The notes below the pieces were generated by a model that was given only the letters and a program-made list of their open reading frames with translations, had not been told where the DNA came from and made no database searches. DNA of 64,000 nucleotides from Pseudomonas tensinigenes (GTDB lineage: Bacteria; Pseudomonadota; Gammaproteobacteria; Pseudomonadales; Pseudomonadaceae): positions 1,171,501-1,235,500 of the forward strand of contig NZ_CP077089.1 in assembly GCF_014268445.2 (NCBI RefSeq), read 5' to 3'. Below, in pieces: positions 26,978 to 36,079 of this stretch. How positions within the stretch are numbered: the stretch's first letter is position 1; each line of letters starts with the position of its first letter. A program made the translations under genes and the position numbers.

Positions 26978-28135
26978 TTATGCGACTACGGCCTCAGCTG
27001 GCGAGACGATGCTGGTCTTGCCGCCGCGAGATTTGCCGGAGCTCAGATACTCGGCAATCGACTCCTGCGTGACCTCACCGAGGAACACCCGCTCGGCGTC
27101 CATCACCGGCAGCCACGAACGGTTGAACTCGTACATGCGCGACAGCAGGATGCGCAAATGCTCGTCGTACGCCGCCGTGGCGTTGAACTCACGCAGGAAC
27201 TGCGCGCAAGTGCCAGTCTGACGGTGCAGATCACGACGACGCACATAGCCCAATGCCTTGTTCTCGGCACAGGTGACCACGACATAGCGGCGGTCATGCT
27301 CGTCCATCAATTCCAGCGCATCGGCCACCGGGGTTTCCGGGCTGACCGACGGCGCGTTGTCCGCCGCATCTTCTGCCTTCACCAACAACAGGCGCTTGAG
27401 CGTGCTGTCCTGGCCGACGAAATTGCTGACAAAGTCGTCCGCCGGGTGCGCGAGCAGCGTGTCCGGGTGATCGATCTGCAGCAGTTTGCCGGCGCGGAAG
27501 ATTGCGATCTTGTCACCGAGTTTGATCGCTTCATCGATGTCGTGGCTGACCATGATCACGGTCTTGTTCAGCGCGCGCTGCATTTCGAAGAATTCGTTCT
27601 GAATCATCTCGCGGTTGATCGGGTCGACCGCACCGAACGGCTCGTCCATTAGCAGCAGCGGCGCATCAGCGGCCAGTGCGCGGATCACGCCGATGCGCTG
27701 TTGCTGGCCACCGGACAATTCGCGCGGATAACGATGCAGATACTGCTTGGGCTCCAGCTTGATCATGCTCATCAATTCGCGGGCGCGGTCGTGGCATTTC
27801 TGTTTGTCCCAGCCGAGCAGTTTCGGCACGACGACGATGTTCTCTTCGATGGTCATGTTCGGGAACAGGCCGATCTGCTGGATCACGTAGCCGATGTTGC
27901 GCCGCAGGGTCACTTCGTCGAGATCGGTGGTGTCTTCACCGTTGATGAGGATCTTGCCCGAGGTTGGTTTGATCAGGCGATTGATCATCTTCAGCGTGGT
28001 GCTTTTGCCGCAACCCGATGGCCCGAGGAACACGCAGATTTCGCCTTCATTGACGGTCAGGCTCACCGAGTCCACGGCTTTGACATCTTTGCCGTTGCTT
28101 TGGAAAGTTTTGCTGAGGTTTTGAAGTTCGATCAT
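26978..28135 (-). CDS. opuCA: Quaternary-amine (betaine/carnitine/choline) ABC transporter ATPase
   Basis: This is the energising subunit of an osmoprotectant importer. ATG 28135 (MIELQNLSKTF) gives 385 residues and overlaps the upstream permease stop. Walker A is GPSGCGKSTT near residue 36, the signature LSGGQQQR near 140 and Walker B LLLMDEPFGAVDP near 160. Two CBS domains follow from about 255 to 375, as in OpuCA/ProV-type ATPases, where they sense ionic strength or nucleotides. It is the last gene of the four-gene leftward operon. The substrate is inferred from family and gene order; OpuC of pseudomonads takes several quaternary amines. Confidence 0.9.
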   Translation of the reverse strand: MIELQNLSKTFQSNGKDVKAVDSVSLTVNEGEICVFLGPSGCGKSTTLKMINRLIKPTSGKILINGEDTTDLDEVTLRRNIGYVIQQIGLFPNMTIEENIVVVPKLLGWDKQKCHDRARELMSMIKLEPKQYLHRYPRELSGGQQQRIGVIRALAADAPLLLMDEPFGAVDPINREMIQNEFFEMQRALNKTVIMVSHDIDEAIKLGDKIAIFRAGKLLQIDHPDTLLAHPADDFVSNFVGQDSTLKRLLLVKAEDAADNAPSVSPETPVADALELMDEHDRRYVVVTCAENKALGYVRRRDLHRQTGTCAQFLREFNATAAYDEHLRILLSRMYEFNRSWLPVMDAERVFLGEVTQESIAEYLSSGKSRGGKTSIVSPAEAVVA

Positions 28136-28785
28136 TTGAGCAGTCCTTTTGGAGTCAACGAGCGTTGCAGCCATTGGAGAAACAGGTCAGCGAAAATGGC
28201 CAGAAGACTGACCAGCAGCGCGCCGACGATGAGCATCGACATATCACTGCGGCTGATGGAGGCGAGGATCAACACACCGAGGCCGCCGGCGCCGATGGTC
28301 GCGGCGATGGTCATCACGCCGATGTTCATCACCACGGCGGTGCGCACACCGGCGAGGATCACCGGCACGGCGATCGGCAATTCGACCATGCGCAGGCGCT
28401 GGCCGAAGGTCATGCCGATGCCGCGCGCGGCTTCACGGATACCTGGTTCGACGCCAGTGAGGGCGAGGTAGGTGTTACGCATGATCGGCAGCAATGAATA
28501 GAGAAATACTGCGGTGATCGCCGGCATCGGCCCGAGGCCCTGGCCGAACTTGGAGTAGAACGGCAGCAGCAGGCCGAACAGGGCAATCGACGGCACGGTC
28601 AGCAGCACCGTGGCGCTGGCCTGCAAAGGGCCGGCGAGGGTCGGAAAGCGTGTCATCAGAATGCCCAGCGGCACGCCAACGACAATCGCCAGGGTCACGG
28701 CGATGCCGACCAGGGTGATGTGCTGCCAGGTCAGGTGCATCACCTGCTGCCAGTCGAGGTGGGAAAAGGCGTTCAGGAATTCCAT
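28132..28785 (-). CDS. opuCB: Osmoprotectant ABC transporter permease
   Basis: This 217-residue inner-membrane protein has five to six hydrophobic helices and the permease-ATPase coupling loop around EPGIREAARGIGMTFGQRL. A GGAGGAAAAG site precedes the ATG. It overlaps the ATPase gene by four bases and is separated by 12 bases from the binding-protein gene. It pairs with the permease at 29713-30429 to form the translocation pore. Confidence 0.9.
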   Translation of the reverse strand: MEFLNAFSHLDWQQVMHLTWQHITLVGIAVTLAIVVGVPLGILMTRFPTLAGPLQASATVLLTVPSIALFGLLLPFYSKFGQGLGPMPAITAVFLYSLLPIMRNTYLALTGVEPGIREAARGIGMTFGQRLRMVELPIAVPVILAGVRTAVVMNIGVMTIAATIGAGGLGVLILASISRSDMSMLIVGALLVSLLAIFADLFLQWLQRSLTPKGLLK

Positions 28786-28797
28786 GACTTTTCCTCC

Positions 28798-29691
28798 TTA
28801 GTTGAGTGGGTGCTGGCGCAGGAAATCGGCGGCCACTTTCGAAGGGCTTTCGTGATCGACGTCGACCCGCGCGTTGAGCTGGCGCATGGTTTCGTCATCG
28901 AACAGTTCGGCCAGCGGCTTGAGTTGCTCGGCCAGTTGCGGGTGCTTATCGAGATAGGCCTGACGCACCACCGGCGCGGCGGTGTAGTCGGGGAAGTAGT
29001 GCTTGTCGTCTTCCAGCAGTTTCAGGCCGAAGGCGTTGAGGCGACCGTCGGTGGTGTAAACCAGACCGGCAAACACCTGGCCGTTACGCAGCGCGGTGTA
29101 GACCAGGCCCGCGTCCATCTGGCGGATGTTCTTGCGGGTCAGGTTCATGCCGTAGAGATCGACCATGCCGATCAGGCCGTCGGAGCGGTTGGCAAACTCG
29201 GTGTCCAGCGCCACCAGGTGATTGGTCTTGGCTTCGGCGCGCAGCACTTCGTTCAACTGGCTGATGTTGTTGATCTGCGGGTACTCCTCGGCGACTTTTT
29301 TCGGCAGCGCGAGGGCGTAGGTGTTGCTGAATTTCGACGGGGTCAGCCAGACCAGGCCTTTTTTCGCGTCGAGTTCTTTCACCCGGGCGTAGGACTGGGC
29401 GCTGTCGAGTTTTTCAGTGACATGGTTGTAGGCCACCAGCGATACACCGGTGTATTCCCAGAGCATGTCCAGCTGCCCGCTTTCGTGGGCGCTGCGGGCG
29501 AGGTTGCTGCCCAGACCGCCGGTGATCTGCGCGTCGTAACCCTTGCTGCGCAGGTACTGCGCGGTGATTTCGGCGAGCAGGGTTTGCTCGGTGAAGACCC
29601 GGGCGCCGAGGCGGATAACGGGTTTTTCAGCGGCTTGCGCCAATCCTGCGAACAGCAGGACGCAACTTAAGATCAAGCTAAGTCGTTTCAT
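28798..29691 (-). CDS. opuCC: Osmoprotectant ABC transporter substrate-binding protein
   Basis: This 297-residue periplasmic protein has a signal peptide ending AGLAQA. ATG 29691 is preferred over 29697 because AAGGA lies directly against the first ATG but 6 bases from the second. The OpuAC-type fold shows RLGARVFTEQTLLAEI at the mature start and YVYTALRN/GLVYTTDGRL later. Aromatic residues that could form a cation-binding cage are present, but cannot be placed with certainty. It captures glycine betaine-like solutes for the two permeases on each side. Confidence 0.9.
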   Translation of the reverse strand: MKRLSLILSCVLLFAGLAQAAEKPVIRLGARVFTEQTLLAEITAQYLRSKGYDAQITGGLGSNLARSAHESGQLDMLWEYTGVSLVAYNHVTEKLDSAQSYARVKELDAKKGLVWLTPSKFSNTYALALPKKVAEEYPQINNISQLNEVLRAEAKTNHLVALDTEFANRSDGLIGMVDLYGMNLTRKNIRQMDAGLVYTALRNGQVFAGLVYTTDGRLNAFGLKLLEDDKHYFPDYTAAPVVRQAYLDKHPQLAEQLKPLAELFDDETMRQLNARVDVDHESPSKVAADFLRQHPLN

Positions 29692-29712
29692 ATTCATTCC
29701 TTCGCAAAAGCC

Positions 29713-30429
29713 TTAAGACGGGCGCAAACCGCGTTCCAGCCAGAGGCGGCTGGCGAGGGTGACGACGCCATCGAGCAGCAAGGCCAGCAGCGCGGTGCAC
29801 GCGGCGCCGAGCAGCAGTTGCGGCTGATTGTTCAGGGCGATGCCAGGGAAGATCAGGCTGCCAAGGCTGTTGGCGCCGATCAGGAAGGCCAGCGGCGCGG
29901 TGCCGACGTTGATCGCCAAAGCCACGCGCACACCGCCGACAATGATCGGCACGGCGTTGGGCAATTCGACTTTCCACAGCACCTGGCGCGGGGTCATGCC
30001 GATGCCGACGGCCGCCTCTTTCAGCGAGCCCTGGACATTTTTCAGGCCTTCGTAGGTGTTGCGCACAATCGGCAACAGGGAGGCGAGGAACAAAGCGAAG
30101 ATTGCCGGGCCGCTGCCGATGCCGAGGACGCCCAGGGCAATCGCAAGCACGGCCAGCGGCGGCACGGTGTTACCGATATTGAAGATCTGCATGAAGCGTT
30201 CAGCGCGGCCGACCATGGTCGGGCGACTGAGGAAGATGCCGGCGGGGATGCCCACAACAAGGGCGGCCAGCATTGAAGCGAGGACGAGAATCAGATGAGC
30301 TTGCAGGTAAAACAACAAATCGTCGCGGTAGTGTTCGATCGTGTTGATGCCGATCCAGTGGACCAGCAGGGCCAGGAGCGCGATCACCACCGCACCTCCC
30401 ATCAGCCCTTTGCCATAGCGGATAGCCAC
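29713..30429 (-). CDS. opuCD: Osmoprotectant ABC transporter permease, first gene of operon
   Basis: The open frame runs back to 31020, but GTG at 30429 (VAIRYGKGLMGGAV) is chosen. AGGAG lies 8 bases in front, and family similarity starts there. The 238-residue protein has six membrane helices and the EAA loop near SLKEAAVGIGMTPRQVLWKV. The longer reading frame overlaps prfC on the other strand and is a GC-rich artefact. A run of seven T/A just before the ribosome site is the only leader feature near the start. Confidence 0.9.
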   Translation of the reverse strand: MAIRYGKGLMGGAVVIALLALLVHWIGINTIEHYRDDLLFYLQAHLILVLASMLAALVVGIPAGIFLSRPTMVGRAERFMQIFNIGNTVPPLAVLAIALGVLGIGSGPAIFALFLASLLPIVRNTYEGLKNVQGSLKEAAVGIGMTPRQVLWKVELPNAVPIIVGGVRVALAINVGTAPLAFLIGANSLGSLIFPGIALNNQPQLLLGAACTALLALLLDGVVTLASRLWLERGLRPS

Positions 30430-30570
30430 AGGCGGACTCCTTTTTTTGTAGTCGGCGAACGCCCTCCCGTGTGGCATGCCATACATGGCTGCCGGGAATA
30501 AACGTTCGCGAGAAGCAGCTCCCTCAGCACCGGCAAAAAGCGGTCTGAAAGCGAGCCATGAGCGCAGCCT

Positions 30571-30606
30571 CGTCAGGCTAACTTGCTGATTTTTCAGCCC
30601 CTGACG
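30571..30606. other. Nested hairpin in the opuC-prfC intergenic region
   Basis: CGTCAGG ... CCTGACG encloses GCTGA-TTTT-TCAGC. Two stems, one inside the other, lie in the 331-base gap between the divergent opuC operon and prfC. It could be a leader structure of opuC (about 140 bases upstream) or a protein site. The rest of the gap from 30430 shows only the prfC promoter. Confidence 0.45.
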
Positions 30607-30694
30607 AAAATTCGTAACAGGGGATGGACGTCTCCGTGCTTTAAAAGGTTCCCATCTGCGGCAGCATTTGGCCACCCTTAATGTGCTCAACGGT

Positions 30695-30723
30695 TCGGTT
30701 ATTGCATCGAGTTGGGCTATAAT
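30695..30723 (+). promoter_or_regulatory. Probable prfC promoter
   Basis: A perfect -10 box TATAAT lies at 30718-30723, 38 bases before the prfC start. The -35 region at the right distance (TCGGTT, 30695-30700, 17-base spacer) is weak. Confidence 0.55.
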
Positions 30724-30760
30724 CGCGGCCCTTTTTTGAATCACCGCCAGGCGATTTCCC

Positions 30761-32344
30761 ATGACCAACCAGGCCGCCGAAGTCGCGAAACGCCGCACTT
30801 TCGCCATTATTTCCCACCCCGATGCCGGTAAAACCACGATCACCGAAAAGCTCCTGTTGATGGGCAAGGCGATTGCAGTGGCCGGTACGGTGAAATCCCG
30901 TAAATCCGATCGCCATGCGACATCCGACTGGATGGAGATGGAGAAGCAACGGGGTATTTCCATTACCACGTCGGTCATGCAGTTCCCGTATCGCGAACAC
31001 ATGATCAACCTGCTCGACACCCCGGGCCACGAAGACTTCTCCGAAGATACTTACCGCACCCTGACGGCGGTGGACTCGGCATTGATGGTTCTCGACGGCG
31101 GTAAAGGTGTCGAGCCGCGTACGATTGCGCTGATGGACGTCTGCCGTCTGCGTGATACGCCGATCGTCAGCTTCATCAACAAACTCGACCGTGACATCCG
31201 CGACCCGATCGAACTGCTCGACGAGATCGAAGCCGTGCTGAAGATCAAGGCTGCGCCGATCACCTGGCCGATCGGTTGCTACCGCGACTTCAAGGGCGTG
31301 TACCACCTGGCGGATGACTACATCATTGTCTACACCGCCGGTCACGGTCACGAACGCACCGAAACCAAGATCATCGAGAAGCTCGACTCCGACGAAGCCC
31401 GCGCGCATCTGGGCGACGAGTACGAGCGTTTCATCGAGCAGCTGGAACTGGTTCAGGGCGCCTGCCACGAATTCAACCAGCAGGAATTCCTCGACGGTCA
31501 GCTGACCCCGGTGTTTTTCGGTACGGCACTGGGCAACTTCGGTGTTGACCACGTTCTCGATGCTGTTGTTGATTGGGCGCCGCGTCCGCTGGCCCGTGTG
31601 GCCAACGAGCGTACCGTCGAGCCGGTCGAAGAGAAGTTCTCGGGCTTCATCTTCAAGATCCAGGCGAACATGGACCCGAAACACCGCGACCGTATCGCCT
31701 TCATGCGCATTTGCTCCGGCAAGTACGAGAAAGGCATGAAGATGCGCCACGTGCGCACCGGCAAGGACGTGCGTATCGGCGATGCCCTGACGTTCTTCTC
31801 CTCCGAGCGTGAGCAGCTTGAAGAAGCCTTTGCCGGCGACATCATCGGTCTGCACAACCACGGTACGATCCAGATTGGCGACACCTTCAGTGAAGGTGAA
31901 ACCCTCGGGTTTACCGGTATCCCGCACTTTGCGCCGGAGCTGTTCCGTCGTGTGCGTCTGCGTGATCCGCTGAAGTCCAAGCAGTTGCGTCAGGGTCTGC
32001 AGCAGTTGGCCGAAGAGGGCGCGACGCAGGTGTTTTTCCCGGAGCGCAGCAACGACATCATTCTGGGCGCCGTGGGTGTGCTGCAGTTTGATGTGGTCGC
32101 CAGCCGTTTGAAGGAGGAATACAAGGTTGAGTGCTCGTATGAGCCGATCACTGTGTATTCCGCGCGCTGGATTGAGTGCAGTGACAAGAAGAAGCTTGAG
32201 GAGTTTTCCAACAAGGCTGTGGAGAACCTGGCGGTCGATGGCGGGGGGCACCTGACCTATCTCGCGCCGACGCGGGTTAATCTGGCGTTGATGGAAGAGC
32301 GTTGGCCGGATGTGAAATTCCGGGCGACGCGTGAGCATCACTAA
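30761..32344 (+). CDS. prfC: Peptide chain release factor 3 (RF3)
   Basis: RF3 is the translational GTPase that recycles RF1/RF2 after peptide release. The 527-residue protein carries G1 [14 protein letters not shown] near residue 19, G3 [15 protein letters not shown] near 88 and G4 INKLDRD near 143, followed by EF-Tu-like domain 2 and the RF3 C-terminal domain. Length and motifs are fully typical. It is a single gene with a TATAAT promoter upstream and a strong terminator 22 bases downstream. Confidence 0.98.
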   Translation: MTNQAAEVAKRRTFAIISHPDAGKTTITEKLLLMGKAIAVAGTVKSRKSDRHATSDWMEMEKQRGISITTSVMQFPYREHMINLLDTPGHEDFSEDTYRTLTAVDSALMVLDGGKGVEPRTIALMDVCRLRDTPIVSFINKLDRDIRDPIELLDEIEAVLKIKAAPITWPIGCYRDFKGVYHLADDYIIVYTAGHGHERTETKIIEKLDSDEARAHLGDEYERFIEQLELVQGACHEFNQQEFLDGQLTPVFFGTALGNFGVDHVLDAVVDWAPRPLARVANERTVEPVEEKFSGFIFKIQANMDPKHRDRIAFMRICSGKYEKGMKMRHVRTGKDVRIGDALTFFSSEREQLEEAFAGDIIGLHNHGTIQIGDTFSEGETLGFTGIPHFAPELFRRVRLRDPLKSKQLRQGLQQLAEEGATQVFFPERSNDIILGAVGVLQFDVVASRLKEEYKVECSYEPITVYSARWIECSDKKKLEEFSNKAVENLAVDGGGHLTYLAPTRVNLALMEERWPDVKFRATREHH

Positions 32345-32365
32345 GCTTTTAGTTGGTTTGTTCGA

Positions 32366-32399
32366 AGCCCTCTAGGTGCATGCCTAGGGGGCTTTTTTT
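32366..32399 (+). terminator. Intrinsic terminator after prfC
   Basis: AGCCCTCTAGG / CCTAGGGGGCT stem with a short loop, followed by seven T. Confidence 0.93.
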
Positions 32400-32782
32400 G
32401 TTTGGTTGGTTTTGGGGGTATATCCGTTTCTGCGGGTGTTGCTGATTACGGTTTCGCCCTTACGGCGACTCACTTTTTTGACAAACGCCTCAAAAAAGTA
32501 AGCAAAAAAACGCTCGCTCCTACGTGCGGCCCGCTCGCTGGGGCTCGGGGTTCCTTCGCTCCGGGATCGATCCGGGCGCAGCGTCTCCGGTTTGCTTCGC
32601 TGCACCTCCTCTCGCTGTGTTTGGCTGCGCCAAACGGTCGCTGCGCTCCCACGCCCGGATCAATCCCTCCACTCAGCCTTCCGACGTCGCCCTACAGATC
32701 AAGAGCTGCAGCCGAGCTAACGCTCATCCTGTTGAGTGGTGAAGAGCGGGGCGTGGTCGGCTTTGGATTTGTGGTGGATTCG
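32400..32782. repeat. Long intergenic repeat, copy 1 (copy 2 at about 47809-48053)
   Basis: Shared blocks with copy 2 include the GGTATATCCGTT-like start, CCCTTAC.GCG..TCACTTTTT, a hairpin (ACTTTTTTGA...TCAAAAAAGT), TGCGGCCCGCTCGCTGGGGC, GGGGTTCCTTC and GAAGAGCGGG. Copy 1 has about 130 more bases (CGCTCCGGGATCGATCCGGG onward) than copy 2. The open frames across it are not genes. It leads directly into a type D array, as does copy 2. Confidence 0.8.
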
Positions 32783-33166
32783 CCCCTCACCCCAGCCCTC
32801 TCCCCAAGGAGAGGGAGCCGATTTGTGGGCTTTTCAGAATTTGAGTTCGACTCGGTATCGCACGTCGGCGTAGCTCTCCCAAACACCGCGATCAGTCCCC
32901 TCTCCCTCCGGGAGAGGGCTAGGGTGAGGGGCTTTTGATCTGATTCAGAATCCGAGTTCGACTCGGTAATTCACGTCGGCGTACTTCTCCCAAACACCTC
33001 GGTCAGTCCCCTCTCCCTCCGGGAGAGGGCTAGGGTGAGGGGCTTTTGATCTGTTTCAGAATCTGAGGGTCGACTCGGTATTTCACGTCGGCGTAGCTCT
33101 CCCAAACACCTCGGTCAGTTCCCTCTCCCTCCGGGAGAGGGTTAGGGTGAGGGGCTCTTGATCTTC
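32783..33166. repeat. Type D element with three tandem 111-bp units
   Basis: A left end CCCTCACCCCAGCCCTCTCC is followed by three direct repeats starting at 32834, 32945 and 33056, exactly 111 bases apart. Each reads TCAGAAT..GAG..CGACTCGGTA, CACGTCGGCGTA, CTCTCCCAAACACC and ends with CCGGGAGAGGG.TAGGGTGAGG. The last 130 bases before the MFS gene (33167-33300) show no further repeat. Confidence 0.93.
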
Positions 33167-33300
33167 GGCATGGTTTTATCGCGCGCAATGGCTGTAGGAC
33201 GACTCGGTTTATCGTGATCTCGATGCACTTGAACGCGACATCCAGCCTGCTGACCGTTAGTGTTTCAGCTCCACCCAAGTCGCTCTGAGAGGTCAATGGA

Positions 33301-34491
33301 ATGACGAGTCGCCTGACTCACTTGCTACGACTGGACGGCTATTTCGGCGTAATGGCCTGGGTGCTCGCGGCGCTGTTATTCATCAATCGCCTGAGCAGCA
33401 TGGTCAAGCTGTTCATGGCGCTGTATCTGCGTCAGGAATTGGGGTTGGCGATCGAGACGGTTGGCTGGTTGCTCTCGGCCTATGGCGCGGGGTTGCTGGT
33501 CGGTTCGATGCTCGGTGGCTGGCTCAGTGATCATGTGCGCACGGCGCGGCTGACGGCGGCGTTGTTCTTTATTTCGGTGTGGGTGCTGATTCTGCTGGGG
33601 CTGGTGACGCAGGTGCCGTTGCTCGCTGCATTGCTGTTGCTCAGCGGAACCATCGATGGGGCTATTCGCACGCTGCACCAACGCCTGATCATGGAATATT
33701 GCGAAGTCGCTCAACGTTCGCGTGCGCAGGCCTTGAGCCGGGTGGCGCGCAACCTCGGCATGGCGGCCGCTGGCGTTGCGGGCGGGGTGTTGGCGCAGAC
33801 CGATTTTCGCTGGGTGTTTTTCGGCAGCGCGGCGATGACGTTGTTGGCGCTGCTCTGGTTTGTTCGCACTACGTGGCGTCGACCGGTGCTGATCAATGAC
33901 GAAAAGTCCACGGATGACGCAGGTTCCGGGGTGCCCTATCGCGACAAACCATTCCTCTGGTTGCTGGCTGCGACGGCCGTGCTTGGCATCGCGTTCGACA
34001 CGGTCTACAGCACGCTGGGCAACTACCTGCGTGATTACTATCAGTTGAGCACCGAGGCGATCGGTTGGCAGTTCGGCCTCAATGCGTTGTTGGTGATCGC
34101 CCTGCAGATTCCGCTGTCGCATTGGGGCGAGCGTTGGGGCACGCGTCGGCAGATGCTCGCGGGTAGTTTGCTGCTGGCGTGCGGGCTGGGCATGTTGCCG
34201 TTCGGTTCCGGGCTGGCGTTCGTCTGTCTGTCGACGCTGATCTGGACGTTGGGCGAGGCGCTGTTCATGCCACCGCTGAATGTGCTGGCGATGCAATTTG
34301 CGCAGAGTGGCAAAAGCGGTCAGTACTTTGGCCTGTTCTTTATGAGCTGGAGTGCGAGCGCATTGTTGTCACCGGTGCTCAGCGGTCAGTTGTATGGTCA
34401 GTTTGGCGGCCATAGTGTCTGGCTGGCCAGCACGGTGTTAGTGCTGATGTCGATTCCCTTTACGTGGCAAGCCACTCGTCCACTTAGCTGA
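33301..34491 (+). CDS. MFS transporter
   Basis: This 396-residue inner-membrane protein has about 12 hydrophobic helices in two halves. The loop-2/3 motif is present as GSMLGGWLSDHVRTARL near residue 65, the main MFS signature; a long charged loop joins the halves near residue 200. GAGG lies 8 bases before the ATG. It belongs to the drug/sugar efflux type by shape, but no substrate can be inferred. It is monocistronic, between the type D array and the small secreted protein. Confidence 0.88.
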   Translation: MTSRLTHLLRLDGYFGVMAWVLAALLFINRLSSMVKLFMALYLRQELGLAIETVGWLLSAYGAGLLVGSMLGGWLSDHVRTARLTAALFFISVWVLILLGLVTQVPLLAALLLLSGTIDGAIRTLHQRLIMEYCEVAQRSRAQALSRVARNLGMAAAGVAGGVLAQTDFRWVFFGSAAMTLLALLWFVRTTWRRPVLINDEKSTDDAGSGVPYRDKPFLWLLAATAVLGIAFDTVYSTLGNYLRDYYQLSTEAIGWQFGLNALLVIALQIPLSHWGERWGTRRQMLAGSLLLACGLGMLPFGSGLAFVCLSTLIWTLGEALFMPPLNVLAMQFAQSGKSGQYFGLFFMSWSASALLSPVLSGQLYGQFGGHSVWLASTVLVLMSIPFTWQATRPLS

Positions 34492-34647
34492 TCCGGCAAT
34501 AGACGTTATTCGAAACCCGTCTGTCTGCGAAGGGCATTTCTGCCTGCTCCTTAGCGTCCTATCTGGTGAACCCGATGGATCGGAACTAGATTTCACACAG
34601 CGCCAGTCAGGCACGAATGTCTCACCTGAAAAAGGATGGAGTCGGCT

Positions 34648-34902
34648 ATGAAAAGCAGGTTGCTACGGGTTTTATTGCTGTTGAAAGTGATGGTCATGCT
34701 GTCCCTCGGCACCGCGACGGCCTGGGCCGAGTGCGAGGATCACGATTCTCAGGCGTTCAACGGCCAGGTCGGGCACAGCGGCTTGATGCTCGCCAAGTCC
34801 GAGTCCGAGCCGGGCGATCAGGGGCAGGGTGGCAGCGCCGATGATGACGACTCGACTACCGATGAGCCGGATACCGACGATGAGGGCGACAGCCAGACGT
34901 AA
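34648..34902 (+). CDS. Small secreted acidic protein, unknown
   Basis: The product has 84 residues from ATG 34648, with GGAG 6 bases upstream; ATG 34636 is an alternative. A signal peptide (LLRVLLLLKVMVMLSLGTATAWA) should be cleaved before ECEDHDS, leaving a mature chain of about 55 residues. Its second half is almost only Asp, Glu, Ser, Thr, Gly and Gln (SADDDDSTTDEPDTDDEGD). It has two membrane-distal features only: an early Cys and the acidic tail, which could bind Ca2+ or other cations. No family was recognised. A strong terminator follows 15 bases after the stop, which supports a real transcript. Confidence 0.7.
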   Translation: MKSRLLRVLLLLKVMVMLSLGTATAWAECEDHDSQAFNGQVGHSGLMLAKSESEPGDQGQGGSADDDDSTTDEPDTDDEGDSQT

Positions 34903-34917
34903 ATCGCAGGCCAAAGA

Positions 34918-34964
34918 AAACCCCTTCTGCCTCGACTGATGCGCAATCGAGGTGGGAGGGGTTT
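34918..34964. terminator. Bidirectional terminator
   Basis: AAACCCCTTCTGCCTCGA / TCGAGGTGGGAGGGGTTT form a long stem with T runs on either strand. It ends the small secreted gene and possibly the leftward dpp operon. Confidence 0.85.
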
Positions 34965-34992
34965 GCTCAACTCAGGAATAACTCACATCCCC

Positions 34993-35082
34993 TGTGGGAG
35001 CGAGCCTGTTCGCGAAGGCGTCATCTCAGTCAACATTAATGGTGACTGATTCAGCGCTTTCGCGAGCAGGCTCGCTCCCACA
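34993..35082. repeat. REPIN, type A
   Basis: TGTGGGAGCGAGCCTGTTCG and CGAGCAGGCTCGCTCCCACA flank about 48 bases; one base in the left half differs from the core. It lies 17 bases beyond the dppF stop. Confidence 0.9.
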
Positions 35083-35098
35083 TTGTTTCAGGGCGGTT

Positions 35099-36079
35099 TT
35101 AGGCCGCGCCGTCGAGGAACTGCTCGGCGTAGTGGCAAGCCACCTGCCGGCTGTCGAGCTGGCGCAACGCCGGCTCTTCCGTGCTGCAACGCTCGGTCGC
35201 GTACGGGCAGCGCTTGTGGAAAGCACAGCCCGGTGGCGGGTTCAGCGGGTTAGGCAGTTCGCCGACGATCTTGATTTTCGGCTTGTTCGGGTCCGGGTGA
35301 ATGGTCGGGGTTGCCGACAGCAGCGCCTGGGTATACGGGTGCAATGGACGCTCGTAAATGTCGTTCTTCGGCCCCAGCTCCACCGGGCGACCGAGGTACA
35401 TCACCATCACGTCATCGGCCACGTGTTGCACCACCGCAAGGTTGTGCGAGATGAACACGTACGCGGTGTTGAACTCCTGCTGCAAATCCATGAACAGGTT
35501 GAGCACCTGCGCCTGAATCGACACGTCCAATGCCGAGGTCGGTTCATCCGCCACCAGCACTTTCGGTTGCAGCATCATGGCCCGGGCCAGGGCGATACGC
35601 TGGCGCTGTCCGCCGGAGAACATGTGCGGATAGCGCTGGTAGTGCTCAGGGCGCAAACCGACCTGCTTCATCATCGCCTGGACTTTCTCGCGACGTTCGG
35701 CAGCGGAGAGGTTGGTGTTGATCAGCAGCGGTTCGCCGAGCTGGTCACCGACTTTCTGCCGTGGGTTCAACGACGCGTATGGGCTTTGGAACACCATCTG
35801 CACGTCTTTGCGCAGTTGCTTGCGCTGGGCCTTGTCGGCACCGGCGACTTCCTGGCCGGCAATTTTCAAGGATCCGGACGACGGATCTTCGATCAGCGTC
35901 AAAGCGCGGGCGAGGGTGGATTTGCCGCAGCCCGATTCGCCTACAACAGCGAGGGTCTTGCCGGCTTCCAGTTCGAACGACACGCCATTCAGTGCGCGTA
36001 CAGTCGCATGGCCCTTGAACAGGCCACGGGAGACTTCGTAGTGACGGGTCAGGTCGCGGGCGGTAAGTACGACGGCCAT
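35099..36079 (-). CDS. dppF: Dipeptide ABC transporter ATPase DppF
   Basis: This is the second ATPase of the dipeptide importer, 326 residues. Walker A is GESGCGKSTLA near residue 50, the signature FSGGQRQRIAL near 155 and Walker B VLVADEPTSALD near 175. The C-terminal oligopeptide-transporter domain contains CAFHKRCPYATERC, a cysteine cluster that binds [4Fe-4S] in homologues. It overlaps dppD by one base (TAATG). It is the last gene of the large leftward locus and is followed by a REPIN and terminator. Confidence 0.95.
   Translation of the reverse strand: MAVVLTARDLTRHYEVSRGLFKGHATVRALNGVSFELEAGKTLAVVGESGCGKSTLARALTLIEDPSSGSLKIAGQEVAGADKAQRKQLRKDVQMVFQSPYASLNPRQKVGDQLGEPLLINTNLSAAERREKVQAMMKQVGLRPEHYQRYPHMFSGGQRQRIALARAMMLQPKVLVADEPTSALDVSIQAQVLNLFMDLQQEFNTAYVFISHNLAVVQHVADDVMVMYLGRPVELGPKNDIYERPLHPYTQALLSATPTIHPDPNKPKIKIVGELPNPLNPPPGCAFHKRCPYATERCSTEEPALRQLDSRQVACHYAEQFLDGAA

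Noticed and set aside
30430..31020. N-terminal extension of the opuC permease frame by 197 codons
   Set aside because: It overlaps prfC on the other strand. The GTG at 30429 has a good ribosome site and starts the family-like sequence.
32402..32938. A 178-codon open frame downstream of prfC
   Set aside because: It lies wholly in repeated intergenic sequence, and a different-length relative occurs at 47809-48210. No start signal.
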